Shown: positions 12,846 to 25,963 of the stretch, one piece after another
Layout of the letters: every line of letters begins with the position of its first letter
How positions within the stretch are numbered: the first letter of the stretch is position 1
Assembly: GCA_021186555.1 (NCBI GenBank)
Contig: JAJKFL010000004.1
Location: 15,508,406 to 15,572,405, forward strand
Length of the DNA stretch: 64,000 bases
From: Reticulitermes speratus
Lineage: Eukaryota > Arthropoda > Insecta > Blattodea > Rhinotermitidae
Direction: 5' to 3'
Translations under genes and position numbers: made by a program
The notes under the pieces: model-generated
Database searches by the model: none
Told to the model about the DNA's origin: nothing
What the model saw: the letters and a program-made list of their open reading frames with translations, nothing else

Positions 12846-14799
12846 ACTTTTATTCATAACGACTAAACTAAAACTTTACAGAAAGTCTGGTCTACTAGAC
12901 GTTATTTTATTCTTACTCATGGATATCCTGAAGTAAGTTGCCTCTAGGAATATAAAGAGAGGCGCAGAAATTTCCCGCCTCTTTACAATAGCGATTTACT
13001 GTTACGGCATCAGCATGAAGTTCAGTCACGATACATTTGGTAAATGCGCTTTTTTCTATCCTAGTGATTAGTTAGCATCCAATAAATGTCCACTAAATCC
13101 AAAATACTAAATACTTCAAAGCAACTAAATAAATAAGACAAAACTTTCCACATCGATCTTGCACTTGTCCTTTACGAACTCTTAAGTAAATCATCAATCA
13201 CAGCCTCCAGACTCCATCTCTTTGTTCCATCCAACTCCAGAAAGTTAACAAAGGAGGAACATAACGAGATAAAGTGAAAGGGAAAGAAGCGTTGCTAGTA
13301 AAGAGAATACGACAGATTAACAGGGACGCTACCAGCAACGGCATTGGTTTCGGCAAGATTATAATTATTATCCGTTCTGTACACAACTGCACTGACATAT
13401 GTATTACGAATAAAGGCTCTGCCGTTGATAATGTTTTAATTTTATAACTGGAATTTTTATTGCTAGTAATCTCCACAGAAGGTATTATTTGAGAAGCTGA
13501 AAGTTTCTGAAATAATGAAGATATTACCATCGTTTTATAAAAATGTAAGTTCCATTATTTGTATAAAAACACTATTCTGTAACTGTCCAATCCCAGTTCA
13601 AATCCAGGAGAGGTCATTCTAAGTTGAAATTAGACTTTATTAATCTTTTGTATAAGCTACATTTATTGTGTCAATCGGGCACGTGTTAACTAGGCGAAGA
13701 GACGACCTATTGCCTCAAGGGATTTCTATTCGAAGTTCTTAGCCACCCGGCTTGTCACACAAAGGATAGATCTGCAAAGATATTTGTAAGTTTCAAGGGA
13801 AGACTGATTTATCATGTCATGCGAAAGTCAAGAAGTCTGTCACGGTTTTAAGTGCCAATAATTTAATTGGGGTTAGGTAGCCGACGGCTACTCCCGGAAA
13901 TGTCTGTTAGAATGCGATGGTAAGTAAGTCCCGGAATGCAACCATTAGGTCGCAATGTGGGAAGACCAATAGGATTTATATATTTAGATCACCAAGCAAA
14001 CTGACTATTCGCAATTAAGGAAATTTCTGTAACTGAAGCCAATCGATCGTAAAGTTTTGTTAAACAACATGCGGAAGGAAGTTCATCGCGGACGAGACCG
14101 AGAACTGACTGAGTTTAGAATTTACGGTGTCAATAAGCACAAATTAGCTCTCATAAATTATGCGTATTTTATAGAATTCGTACTTACAAGTCTTCGCAAC
14201 ACAATTATAGGTTTACTGGAGAGTGAAGAGAACTAATAGTGTTACACATCTTACAGAAAATTAAATAAATTATAATGTTTTAATTAATTAATCTGTGAAG
14301 TGGAGTTATGATTCGACAAGTAACTGATCTGGTAATTACGTACACATTAGCAAGTGTTTATTAGCGATGTGTAACTGAAAGAAACAACAGTAAATGTCCC
14401 CTTATTAACCAAATCCAGAGTGTTATTTATCGGAGATGCCATATCACCGCAGCAGTACATTGTGTTTACTGTCAACCCCATATTCCCTCGAGTGGAGCCC
14501 ATCTGTGTCGTCAGTACGCTATCCAGCCATTCTTATGTGCCTTCCTAGCTTATTGTAACCTGAATAAACATCGCACTCTAGGCGGAAAGAGAACTTACAG
14601 GCGCCTTACCAAGTATCGACCTACGAGCATCCGAGGATGCAAAAAGGGTCAGTTACAAGTTTTATAAAATAATTTTTTCATTCTTCAAATACTGCATTAC
14701 TTTTGTACATACATCTGACTTTTTTTACACTTCGAATTTGTTACAACAAAACGCATTCCGTGACTCCCCCGAATATCCAACTACTATTCGTCATACGAA
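12844..14799. other. No gene recognised
   Basis: Open frames are short (the best, 13198-13530 minus, has no recognisable motif). A 6-bp-stem hairpin, GTAGCC-GAC-GGCTAC, lies near 13876-13890. The region adjoins the 3-prime end of non-LTR element B, whose exact end I could not fix. Confidence 0.5.
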
Positions 14800-14829
14800 G
14801 ATGTCATGGAACTACAGTATCACTAACTC

Positions 14830-17800
14830 CACATTCACAATTTCAGGTAGTTCCCACAGGTCGCCATCGCCACATATGTCTTCCACCTGGCCCTCCTCAG
14901 AAAGTCCATATAGTCTTAAAACGACAGCACAGCCCTACCACTTATGTAGTGTACCATGTGTCCTAATAGACACAGTACCGCGTTATTTTTCAGCCTGGGC
15001 CATAGAAGGATATTCGGAATAATCAGCCATTGGTTGGAAATATATCGCGGATAAGTTTTCATCCTCATTGCCACCCTCGTTTGCTTCCAGAACCAGATCT
15101 CGACAGAGTGCCCACATGTCGTCAAGCGATGGATAAGTGTAGCTTTCTGAGCACATTCCACACATATTTCAGACTCCAGGAGATGTATCCTGAGAGGCCT
15201 AATTTGTGTCGGAATAATGTCTTATTATCACGCGAAACCGTGTCGATCTGACGTAATCCTGTAGAATGTTGGCTAACATTGTCCCACACCCTGGGCCAAT
15301 TAGGCGACGGATTGATAAGTAGGAACCTCATCGGTGGAGGTTGACGCATCTCTGGCATACTTCCGCTCAGAGTTCTAAATATCCGATTCTTCACACACGT
15401 GGGATTTTATCTGCTTTCGGTCATATAAAGTAACTCCATTCACGAAGAAATAAACTCAAATATTAAAATTTGCTAGGAATAACGTGACGGTTTGCGGGTT
15501 TCCAATCACCATAAACTCTGTCCAAGCCTAAGGGACTTCATACCGCTGTATTGTTGCCAGCCTTTCACCAGTAACAGCGTTAAACTATCCACAGCAATAT
15601 TAGTCAGACCCATTCCACCCTCTTGCGCCTGCTTTGGAGCGTGGAGACTGGAAAACGGAATGCCTCCTCCTGCCATATGACCCCCAAAATTGCCATTGTT
15701 ACAGTTCGTGTCATATTCTTCAGAATGGGGAAAATCTGTGCCATATACCAGAGTTTCGAAAGGACGAAGGTATGCAAGAATCCTAGCCTCTATCTGAGAC
15801 ATAAATGTCGAAGATATGTCTCATGCGCCAGAAATTATGTCCTCTCTCTCACCGCCATCCACGAAAGGCTAATTGGCTCCCCAACCGATGATGAAAAGCA
15901 CACGCCAGGTATCTACGTTTCCTGCCGATATGGGGTGCCCAGTGTAGTCCTCGATTTCTGCTATGGTGCTGCCGGTACTGCAGTAGAGTTTTGAATCTGG
16001 ACCTGAGCGCCAAATGCCTGCATATAGCGTGTTAGTATTTCCACCACGACATATATTTCAGAAGGGTCCGTCACATGGTCCACTTACGCGATTACTGCCG
16101 TATGTGTTTGATCCGGCTTGACCTGAGTTCCTTTTATATGTCACGCAACCCTATATAAAAGAGAGTTCAAAGCCACACTGAATAAAATCATGCTGAGTAT
16201 ACAGCACTGCCGAATGGAACATATAAACGAATTCGGCAGTGATCTGAATCTTCGAGTCAGCGTTCTCATACCGAGAATTAATCAATATGATTACCTAGTC
16301 ATTACATCCATATGTTCGTAGCATATGCTTGTGTTAAACGGTAAAATGCTGAAGAGAAGTCCAGGCAGAGAAGGCATAACTGCTTTCCTGTCAGTTCAGT
16401 AACAGGAATGGCTTCTCGTAGCTACGAAAAAGCGTCTGATATATTACGATCCGGAACCCGCACTCTTTCCCGAGATGCATGATGTCAGGAAGGTACTTCG
16501 TATAAGGTTGGCATTTACCCTAACTAGTATTTTATAGTCGGTGTTAAGCAGCGTTATTGGCCCGAAGTCTTGTGATGTTTTCGATTGCGCGGTTTTAGGA
16601 ATAGGCCTCCACACTAAGATCCCCATTTTCTGTTCAGCTTGGATACCGCCCTGCAGGAACATCACTTTGCAAACACAGCATATCTTCTTTGGTGTACTCC
16701 CACATCGTAGGATAGAATTCCAGAATCCATCCATCTCTGGGGATTTTAGTTTCGCTTCTTGTCCAAGTATTGTATGCAGGTGGTTTGCTGTAATTAGCTG
16801 TACAAGTAGCTTGTTAACCTCTGGCAGCACTAATCCATATATCTCGTTCCCCAGTTCGTTGATGCAAGATCTTCCACCATTATGGTGTCTAATTTCTCAC
16901 TAAAGAATGGAAGAAATATTCCCAAAATGTCGGTGTGCGTCCTGTGCACCAAACCCAGAGTGTTTGTAATCTCCATTATAACCTGCATTTGCTGTCGGCG
17001 CTGTGCCTGAAGCAGGTGATAGATCGATGTCCATTCTGCCGGAACGTACCCCGAAACATCCATATCACGGCGGAGCGATATGGATACGCGTAATTTTCAC
17101 TTTGAGATGCTTCAGTTGGCTAACGTTTCTTGATGGTGATCCTGAGGCCAGCAGGACCTCATAAATGCATACATTTAGAAAATTTCCTGCCGTTGGTATC
17201 CCTAGAACTGCATTGTTCCTCTGTTTGGAAGAAAGCTCGTAGGCGTCGCTTCGCATATCTGGACCACCATATAGTGCGGGTCGCACAACGCCGTTGTGCA
17301 TCCCCCCACTTTAACCACTCAGTTTTTAATCTGTCCCCTATCCCATTCCCTATTAAAGGATTAGCATTCAATTTTAACATTCCTTTTCATCTAGCTGCGT
17401 ATGGAATTTCAAGCTTATTACGTAATACTACAGCACTATAGTCCGTAAAAGCGGCCGATATGATTTCAATTCCCTATTTCTGACATGCGATCAGAGGCGA
17501 CGTATAAATTCTGTCAAATTGCGAGGCAGTTTGCTAGGCATAGTAGGTTCATGCCTGTCGAGTTGCCGTGTTCTTCGATGAGCCGACTAAGCCCCATCGT
17601 CTAAATAGACTGCCCAGCACGCGGCTAGAATTTATGGCATCGGCTTCATCTAGTGGGTCCAAAATACAGTTTAAATCCCTCCAATGATGAAATTATGCGA
17701 TATGCACGCAGAAGCTAGATAGATCTTCGTTGAAGAACTCTTCCCTCTCACTCCATCTTGAGGTTCCGAATGTCCCGTGGATATTAACCAGATATAAAAA

Positions 17801-18076
17801 GCCACACGAGGCTGCCATTCTCAGCCCCGATGGCAGCATGTCCAGTTTGACAAGCCACATCCTGTCACCGATAATGACGGCCGTTCCACGATGGGTGGTA
17901 CCCACATTTACGTAGGTTCTATAGCCGGCAAACGGCGGAAACATAGGAATGGTGACTTCCTGCAGGAAAAGAAAATCAATATCTTCCTCATAGAAGAACT
18001 CTTTCAATTTTAGGAAACGTTGTGGGGCAACTACTCCTTTAATATTCAATGTCGCAATTTTGTAAAGGCTAGTCAT
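14830..18076 (-). pseudogene. Element B ORF2 (endonuclease + reverse transcriptase)
   Basis: The start is the ATG at 18076, just after ORF1. EN: IATLNIKG (catalytic N), FLFLQEV (catalytic E), RGTAVI and LPSGLRMA are in the frame to 17693. RDLNCILDP (normally GDFNC), SQFDRIY and FTDYSAV follow to about 17440. A basic linker runs to about 16840. RT: the frame 16830-16444 carries the template-binding KTSQDFGPITLLNTDYKILV stretch. The catalytic box at 16073-16090 reads A-stop-V-D-H where A-Y-A-D-D is expected. The C-terminal part includes GGMGLTNIAVDSLTLLL (about 15560-15620), NPSPNWPRVWDNV, and a final YMDFLRRARW near 14880-14910. Stops and frameshifts are spread throughout, so no activity is possible. 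Confidence 0.8.
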
Positions 18077-18099
18077 TTTACATCAATCAGCTGGGAACC

Positions 18100-19190
18100 C
18101 CCGCGTCCAACTTCTACTGCGATTTATGTTCCTCGGGGTTTCACTTCCACTTTTGTGTTCTGTTTAAGAGCCAACGGAATCTTAGGCTGCCGTTACTGAC
18201 TCACGCACATAACAGCTATGGGGGCGAGGAGTCGTCCATTGGAGCCATGTTCGTCTCCCTGTCGTCACTTTATCACCACCTAGGGACCACACAACTCATC
18301 CGTCACCTCTATGTATCGCAATGACTCCACATGAATCGGACTCCTTCCATCTTCTACACCAGCCGCATACGCCCCATCACTTCCCTCTAAGGTGTCAGTC
18401 CGGCCCACGTGCTTCTCTTCCTCCGACACTGGTCAATGAAGTATGTACTTCCCGTCCCCGAAGTTCCATATTTTGATCCCCACTTCCCACCGGTCCGTCC
18501 GGCTCTGACCGCCATTTTGTAGTGTTCTGAGAATCAGTCCCACTGGTGATCCGTGTAACATAGTATGTCCTTCTCCTTCTGAGTCTTTTCCGGTGCAATT
18601 GTTGCATACGCCTCCCATGTCATCGTGTTCGTCGGTGCACTGATAGGTGGTTCACGACGTCTCTGCGGGCAATTGTAGTGCACATGGCCCGACTGGTGGC
18701 AAGGATAACATGTTGACGGTTGTCAATCATAATTGACTGGGGGTACGATGCCCCTCAATATTCAAATATGACGGAATATGCACTTTTAATTCTCAAATAT
18801 GACGGAATATGCACTTTTAATTCTCGAAACAACCCTTATTCCTTTAGGGACATTGTATCGGGAGTGCTGGGAACAAACTTCCTCATGCAGACCTTCAACC
18901 TCACCAAAACGGGCAAGAGCATATTGAACCACATTGTCTGGTAAGTCCAGGGTAATTAAGCCACCCTTAAGGGTCGAAGTCACAGACCCACCACTCACCA
19001 GTAGAATGAATATACCAAAGAGTCGCATTTGACTGGGTAACGCAGTCCATGGCCTTCTGTGGAACCTCAAACGTGATGAAAATTTGCCTTCGAAACCACT
19101 CTATTTGAATAATTATGATATCCTGTTCTTTTAATTTCAAATCGAAATACACTCATTCCTGTATGTCAAAAGCTGTAATGCGCATATACT
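18100..19190 (-). pseudogene. Element B ORF1 (zinc-knuckle nucleic-acid-binding protein)
   Basis: The trace begins near 19190 with FDIQE and VYFDLKLKEQDI. It continues through IEWFRRQIFITFEVPQKAMD (about 19035-19110), typical of the N-terminal part of such ORF1 proteins. A domain with LDLPDNVVQYALARFGEVEG (about 18887-18950) has the look of an RRM-like fold, followed by NVPKGIRVV. After an internal tandem duplication and a frameshift comes a CCHC zinc knuckle at about 18670-18715, C-YP-C-HQSG-H-VHYN-C, a perfect C-x2-C-x4-H-x4-C. Such proteins coat the element RNA and help strand annealing. At least two frameshifts and a stop break it. Confidence 0.7.
18761..18824. repeat. 31-bp tandem duplication inside element B ORF1
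   Basis: The word CAAATATGACGGAATATG starts at 18763 and again at 18794, and the copies match through CACTTTTAATTCTC. It lies between the RRM-like part and the CCHC knuckle of ORF1, so it adds a frame-shifting 31 bp to an already decayed gene. Confidence 0.9.
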
Positions 19191-19200
19191 CTTCATATAA

Positions 19201-22200
19201 AAAGCACACACTATGGTATTCATCCGCTCACCCGAAACTGCGGATATTATTTCCCAGACATTGTAAACAGCTAACTTTATCGCACCTGACTAAGCACTCG
19301 GCACAACACGTTATCTCTACTCGCTTATCCGGTTGCAACTAAACTGAGCCAGGCCTCAGCCAAAAGAATTCAACTAATAGCTCTACACTTTCTTTATCTA
19401 CATTTTAACAGTATTTTCCCACCAATACCTGTGTCTCTGTCCTTTTGGATTCTCGTCTTAAATTTTCTAAAGGTCTCTGTCTCTCATGCATTTCGCGTGC
19501 TCTTCTCAATTTATTCTTGGGGAGTTGATCATGCTTCAGTACTTAGGAACGAGTGAAAATTATGAATGTCAACATTATTTCCTCTCGTTTATCTTCCGTG
19601 CAGAAAATCAGGAGATCTCTTTTCCCCTGCAGAATGCGAGACTGTCTGCGAAGAGTACAACTATAAAGCTGCTACGAAAACTCTTTATACGTGCGTTCCT
19701 TTAAGTTGTATTTTGTTAAGTTTGTCGCTAACAAGTTTCCACTAATTTTTAATTATTTCATTAAAGGAAGATATACACTATAACTGTCAGAAATTTACAG
19801 TATTATTCTGTTTGTGTATTTAACGTCTTTATAACAACAAAACGTCTGTACTGAGAAATTCAGGTTTCATCAATTATCCCGATGTCTAAAAATCTGAAGT
19901 GTATTTGAAATGAAGGTGCCCCAGGCACTCCATGAAGGCATGTGAGGGAGATGAAATATAACGCAGATTATTCCTAAGCTCGATACGAATGTGTGCGGTC
20001 AGCTTCACCTCTCAGCCGCTTCTCCCCCAGAAAAAGGGCTCCTAAATTCCCATTGAATAGAAAGCTGGTTGGTCCCTAGGGCACTTTGGAAAAATAAAAC
20101 ATCATGTCGCCCCCCCCCCCCTCCCCCAGCAATCAAAACATGACTCCTCGTTTTTAATTTTTATTTTAGACATCCCATTGTGTTATATATTACATTTCAT
20201 TTTAATAATTAACATCAACACACCTGATTTGCCTCATTGTTGATTAAAATATATTTTGGCATTGTTATTTAGTGGTTTAGTTTTATGTTTTTTTACTGAT
20301 AAATCTGTTCACCTTGATTAGCAAATATAACTTTTATTCCGGGCATAATTACTATCGACAAAACTAATGGTGTGTTGATGGTAATTACTAAACTACTCCC
20401 CACGATTCCTCTGTCACCCAGCGCCCAGCCTGATCACTGTACCAAATGAGCTATCTTTCAATATGAAGTCGAAGCCGTAAATGTTACGAAATACAATGTA
20501 ACAATAAAAAATATAAGAACTTTGGGTTCTTGCATGTCAGCCCTTTGGTTAAAACCAGAGTTCCGCTGTACTTTGGCATACATGAATCTGTGGGAACAAA
20601 AATTATTCAAGACGTTTATTAATGTGCCTGATACAGCAGTAAAGAAAATTATAGGCAAACGCGGAAAAGACACGATCAAATATCCACATATTCCTACAAC
20701 AGACCTAAGAATGTGATAACGATATGAAAACACTCTATAACAAGTAGGTTTACTACAAGCCAAATAGAAAGATTTTAGTTCAATTATTTATTTAATCACG
20801 TGCTAACTCAACAGCCTAGTGGTCACTTACAAGGATAACTCAAGTAAAAGAAGTCAACTCACAAACCAAATAAAGACGAGAGTAAAGCGCAAGACAAAAC
20901 AGAAGCAATGTATTGAAATTCTAACACGTAATTTCAGATCAAACTTGAAGCAATTAGCAATAAAATTATTATACATAATTATAATGATTATATAAATCCC
21001 AAGATATAGATGATGGTGTTGACGAAGGGGATGCTGATGATGATGATCAATAACAGTAGGCCTAATATAATAATAATAGTAATCATCATATTTAAAGCGT
21101 CTCATATGCAGTTGGGTAAATCCTAAGAGCATTTGCCTGCATAAAAGTAAACATTAGGACTGAAGAGATGGTAGGTAACATAGCACACAAAAGACGAGTA
21201 TACAGCGCGTTCTTGTGTGACGGTAGAGCTTATGTAATTCTTATGTCTTTCTAGCTAGAAAAGAAGGGAGTCAGTCCAACGCCTGTGAGGAGCCCCCATG
21301 TACAGATATCGTTGAAAATCTGGTTCCAACTATGATTGAGTCCGTATTGCAGTCTCGACCTGTGCATGATATATCTTAAATGTACTAGGCCCAGTGCATT
21401 ATCCAAAATTAGTGAAACTAATTTAGAGTTATTTTGAAAAGAAACGTTAAAAGCCGCGTACAGCAGGAATTCATCTGATAGGCTGTATGCTACGGTGAAT
21501 GGATTTTGTATTTGCGAGGAGATTTCTAACTTTTATTTTTCAAGTCCCGAGAAATTTCACAATTAAAATGTTGGAATGCAGGTTTTTGTCAATTCATGCT
21601 GATGTTATAACTACTACGTTCCCTAAACACCGACAAGTTTTGATGACTTCCTAAAGGAAATTAAACACCAGACGGCGGATAGTTATTTTACAATAGATCG
21701 ATCGTTATCCAATAAATTCTTCAGTAAGTAGGAAACTATATGCAATAGAAACGCATGCAGATCTGTTTTTGAAGGCTCGAAACAGGCTTTATTAACAGAG
21801 GCGCGTAACGGTTTAGACTTTATTATTGACATTCCCACAAACACCACGTAGAAACTCAGTTCATACTTCAGTGTAAACATACTCCGTCTCCATTACAGAC
21901 AACTTAATGCCGGTTAAGAAAATAACGGGTATTTATTCTGATCATGTGAAGCACATGATTCCACATTTTATGGGCAAACTGCAGAGTTTCTAATTATTAA
22001 AACACGTGTTATATACAGTAACCACTGTGCTTTAGAAAGTTTAAACTAGTCACATGTACATTCTAAAGTAGTGATTACTAACTACGAAAGCCAACTATTA
22101 TTACACAGTTCTGTACATCAATGGTTCTATGGTAAATCGTACTTCTGTAGTCACGAGTTCAGAAATATCACTTTTCCCTCACCCATTGTTTAGGCCCTAG

Positions 22201-25200
22201 CAAAGGTGTACTACAAAACGACTAAAGTTTTAAATTCCACTTGCATGCATGGAAGAGCAAAAACATAATCATATACTCCCATGTAATTTCTTCCTAAAAC
22301 ACTCGGCACTTTACTTCAACCGGATAACACAATAATAACCAATTAAGCATACAGTTAAAGCCACTAGTTCCGTAGGTACTATAAATATCGTTTGTCTTAT
22401 CACATCAACATACCGATCCCTAAATTTTTTCCCAAGGAGAGCTAGGACCTACAAAATAAGGGACTTCAGAAAATCCATTATTCAAAAACACTTCTATAGA
22501 TTTAGTTTCTTCTACTGGTTATTAAGTGTTAAAACTTTTCACACGCGTTTCTTCAGTGTGAAGATGCCTGTTTGCTTGGTTCCTATTGATCTGTTTGTTA
22601 GCCCCAAAATAACAAGAGTGGAGAAAATATAGTTATCCACAGTGGTAAGAATAACGTCATCCTATGTATTATTAAGCACAACCCCGTGTAGACGTACGGA
22701 GGGAAAGAGGAATAGCTCCGCGCGTTGTTAACCTCGTACTAGATGGAGATAAGTAGACCACAGAATTTTCAATGACGTTGTTTGCAGATTAACGGTTTAT
22801 GACATAACCAGAAATTGACCCGTAAGGTGACAGGCAGAATCAACACTCACGCACTAATCAATCACCCTTATAGAATTCTGCTCACCGCTATAAAATGTCT
22901 CCTTATTTAGCGACAGATTTACAATCGAGCTTGAAATAATACCTGTTGTCTCGTTGTGCTGCCGTAAGTAATTCATATATTCCATTGAATGTGGCCATCT
23001 GATAGTGCTATCGTAAGTAACACAGATTTTCATTTGATTTCCACTGGAGCCGTCTTCTTGTAATAGCCGAACGAATCACTTGCGCATGTTAGATGATGTG
23101 AAGACGTCCATTTATTAACTTAAGTAAAGTGGACTTTATTATGGATTAGTGTGGTTAAAAATAGAAACCACCTGACAAATTTGCAGAAAGTATTCCAAGT
23201 CGAATTGAAAATTTGTCTAACGGTTCATTAGCTGTTAGTAGGTCACAGGCAGTTGGATAGAGAGACAGACGAACATAAATAACAAAATAACAACGTCATG
23301 TGGAATTTTCTCACCTAGTTTGTAAAGACCGCCTAGTAAGTAATTCAAAATTATGATTACATTTCATATTTAAAAGCTCGACTAAAATTTATAAAGAAAA
23401 ATATTTGTGCAAATCGGATTTCAAGTACTAACATTTTCTTGGAAACAATTAAGAAAGTTAAAAAGCCCAACAAATAATGAAAAGATGGGAAGGGTGAAGA
23501 ACAGAAATTCACTTAACTGAAAATGACTTTACTTCAGGCAAGTCGTGCAACACGAAACTTACAAAAATACCGAAAAAATTAAAAAAAAAATAACGTAGCA
23601 AAGAAGGCACAAATGTGCAAGATATTCACTAAAGGTACGCCAGAATTTATTCTGAATAAAGCTATGGATTTATTTTCATCTCAGACATGCCTAGAACTCT
23701 GTCATATTCTGAAATAAAAGGAAACTGGGAGTATTAATACGCACATTATAATAACCTGAAGTACGTAACATCTAATAAAGTCCCAATCAATCGGCTGAGA
23801 ATTTAATCACCGACTTTTATTTAAGTTAATATCCTTCTAACCAACAAATAAAACTTTAATTACCATGAGTCAAAGTACAGGCGCATATGTATAAGACTAC
23901 GGCTTCATGCAGTGGCTTAAACATTGACTTCACACCACACAAACTCCAATTCAATTCCCTTTCGCTCATTTTGTAATTGGAAATAACAAAGCTTTGTGTA
24001 GATTTTCTCTTGCCGGCTTTCCCTCAACAACTGACAGAGTTAATAAATTATCGACCAGTGAGCTTGTTTGAAGTAGCAATTTGCTGGACAGTGTGGTGTG
24101 TTTATTCTGCGGTTACGTGGTAAAACGAAAATATACAAACGTTACCTATGACTCTGCATGGACTTCTAATGAATTCAGGACATCCCGGACACCACTAAGA
24201 CTGCGGTCTCCCTGTTAAAACATTACCTTTCTGCCGGACTGCATGACAGTAAACCTTGAAGACCGATCTTATATATTCAACGCTCTGGGGTCCACAGAAC
24301 TCCTATCCGCCACTTTTCTAGAAATTCAATTTCATAGTATTTTTCCCACTAAAATTATGGACACATAACCGCTTCCATGCGCCTTCCCTACCGAATGGGC
24401 TGCATCTTCATCCTATTCACATACAGCCTGAAGGTGTATGCAGCATGTTCCTCCGAAACGTTACTATCTACTACTGCATGTTGTTACAACCCAGTAGACC
24501 ATAATCTAAACACACACTCTATCTGGCATTCGAATGTCATGTTCATGTTCATGTGGCTTTTGTTCCCATTATCATGCTGGTCTCTTTCAGCCTGGCAAGG
24601 GTGAAGATAAGGATCCAGATCTTTTACATGGGGCAGTTGTGAGAAGGGCTTGCATTTTTTCATGATGATGAACTAATATGAGAAGAAGACAGGCGGAAAA
24701 TTCTGCACTGGATTCTGATGATGTCTTAAGCTTCTGAGTGTATGGTAATGCACAACTTTGCGCAATAACCTCCTTCTGTTAACCAGTTCAGCATTACACT
24801 AATACAACTCAGAAGCGTTAATTTTATTCATCTATTTTTTATCATTATTCGTTGTCAATAAATTTGTATCTATTACAATTACACGCTTTTCAAGTTTTCC
24901 TCTCGCTTTCAAACAAAGAACATTCAATGCCTTTTATGAAAAAAATTATTAACTTAAGAATTTTACTAATTACAATTTTTAACTATGTTTAGCACCTGGT
25001 ATTTGTGAAACTCGAGATTTCCTTAGCTGCTACTCAAATTGGACACTGAAAATAGTTTCGTTGTGTTTGATAAGAACCTTTCCCAAGGTGGCACTTTTTC
25101 GCCATCAGTTAAAAGTACAGAACCTACTCTGTGAAGTCAATTGCCTTACTTGAAAACAGAAAGAGAACAGCTTCCAAAACGTTGGTTTTTGACGAAAACT

Positions 25201-25888
25201 TGAAGAAAGATATCCAGTATGCGTGTCACTATAATGAGGCACATTCGTCACAGACATTTATTTACTCGTAGATTACGGACTAGTATCAGACTGCGAGACC
25301 ACCAAGCACTCCATTATTATGTTATGGGTTGTGAATAAATTATCAAGTCAGAAAGCACCTTCAAAACGCAGGCTCTGTCTGTCAGTGAGATAATTACGGC
25401 AGAGTACCTGTTGAGTTAACAAACAAGTGGGAATCTGTAGAATTTTATTGCAGTCTTGCATGATAAATAAGTACATATCTACACTCTATACGCAGTGTTT
25501 GTTCCCGTATTTTATATATAATTCCTGTAAAGTTTTATTACGAACAGTCTGTTACACGGAAATTCAGTAACGGAGGGCCGTGCCTTTTGTGCGATGATGA
25601 TTAGCATAATTCTGTGCATCAGTAAGTAGGATTTTGCTCTGTTCTAATAAATATGTTAATGGCCAATGGCCGCAATATTTTGTAACATACTGTCGAGTTT
25701 CTTTGTTTTATGAACATTATTCAATTTCGTGGCGCTTGCAACACTCGATATTAAATGAACAGCGAAAACCACAGAAAAATCTAAGGAAATACTCCAAGAT
25801 ATTTTTAGAATCTTACGAAATTTATGGTAGAATTGTCACGTTCCTTAATTCTATCATATCCGTAATTCCGCTTACGTTTTTTGTTTTA
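19201..25888. other. No gene recognised
   Basis: Only short frames, none with a recognisable domain (for example 19486-19704 plus, 20522-20716 plus, 24377-24604 plus). A C-run of 12 plus 5 bases at 20110-20127 stands out from the AT-rich background. A GAT/ATT-rich stretch lies at 21008-21090. A passage at 23200-23290 has the look of a diverged insect interspersed repeat but cannot be assigned. Confidence 0.5.
20110..20127. repeat. Poly-C tract
   Basis: Twelve C, one T, five C: the longest GC homopolymer in the window. The minus strand is G-rich, but it has too few separated G-runs for a classic G-quadruplex. Confidence 0.9.
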
Positions 25889-25892
25889 GTTT

Positions 25893-25924
25893 GTTTGTTG
25901 TTGTTGTTGTTGTTGTTGTTGTTG

Positions 25925-25961
<37 letters not shown>

Positions 25962-25963
25962 TA
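25893..25963. repeat. (GTT)n / (GCT)n compound microsatellite
   Basis: A run of GTT units passes into GCT/GTT units. It explains the poly-Leu/Ala/Val stretch in the plus-strand open frame 25634-26023, which I therefore do not call a gene. Confidence 0.95.

Larger units (their letters stand above)
14800..19200 (-). mobile_element. Non-LTR retrotransposon B, nearly full length, inactive
   Basis: Read on the minus strand from about 19200 down to about 14800, this element has a nucleic-acid-binding ORF1 with a CCHC knuckle. It is followed by ORF2 with an APE endonuclease, a reverse transcriptase and a long C-terminal domain. There is no RNase H domain that I can see. The two-ORF layout and the motif spellings suggest an L1/Tx1-like group, but the clade is uncertain. 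It is unrelated in sequence to family A. Many stops and frameshifts, plus a destroyed catalytic box, show it is an old dead copy. Neither terminus nor a target-site duplication could be fixed by eye. Confidence 0.8.

Noticed and set aside
16541..16903. Plus-strand 120-codon ORF inside element B
   Set aside because: It is the antisense shadow of the reverse-transcriptase frame on the minus strand.
20110..20127. G-quadruplex on the minus strand
   Set aside because: Only two G-runs; four separated runs are needed for a standard intramolecular quadruplex.
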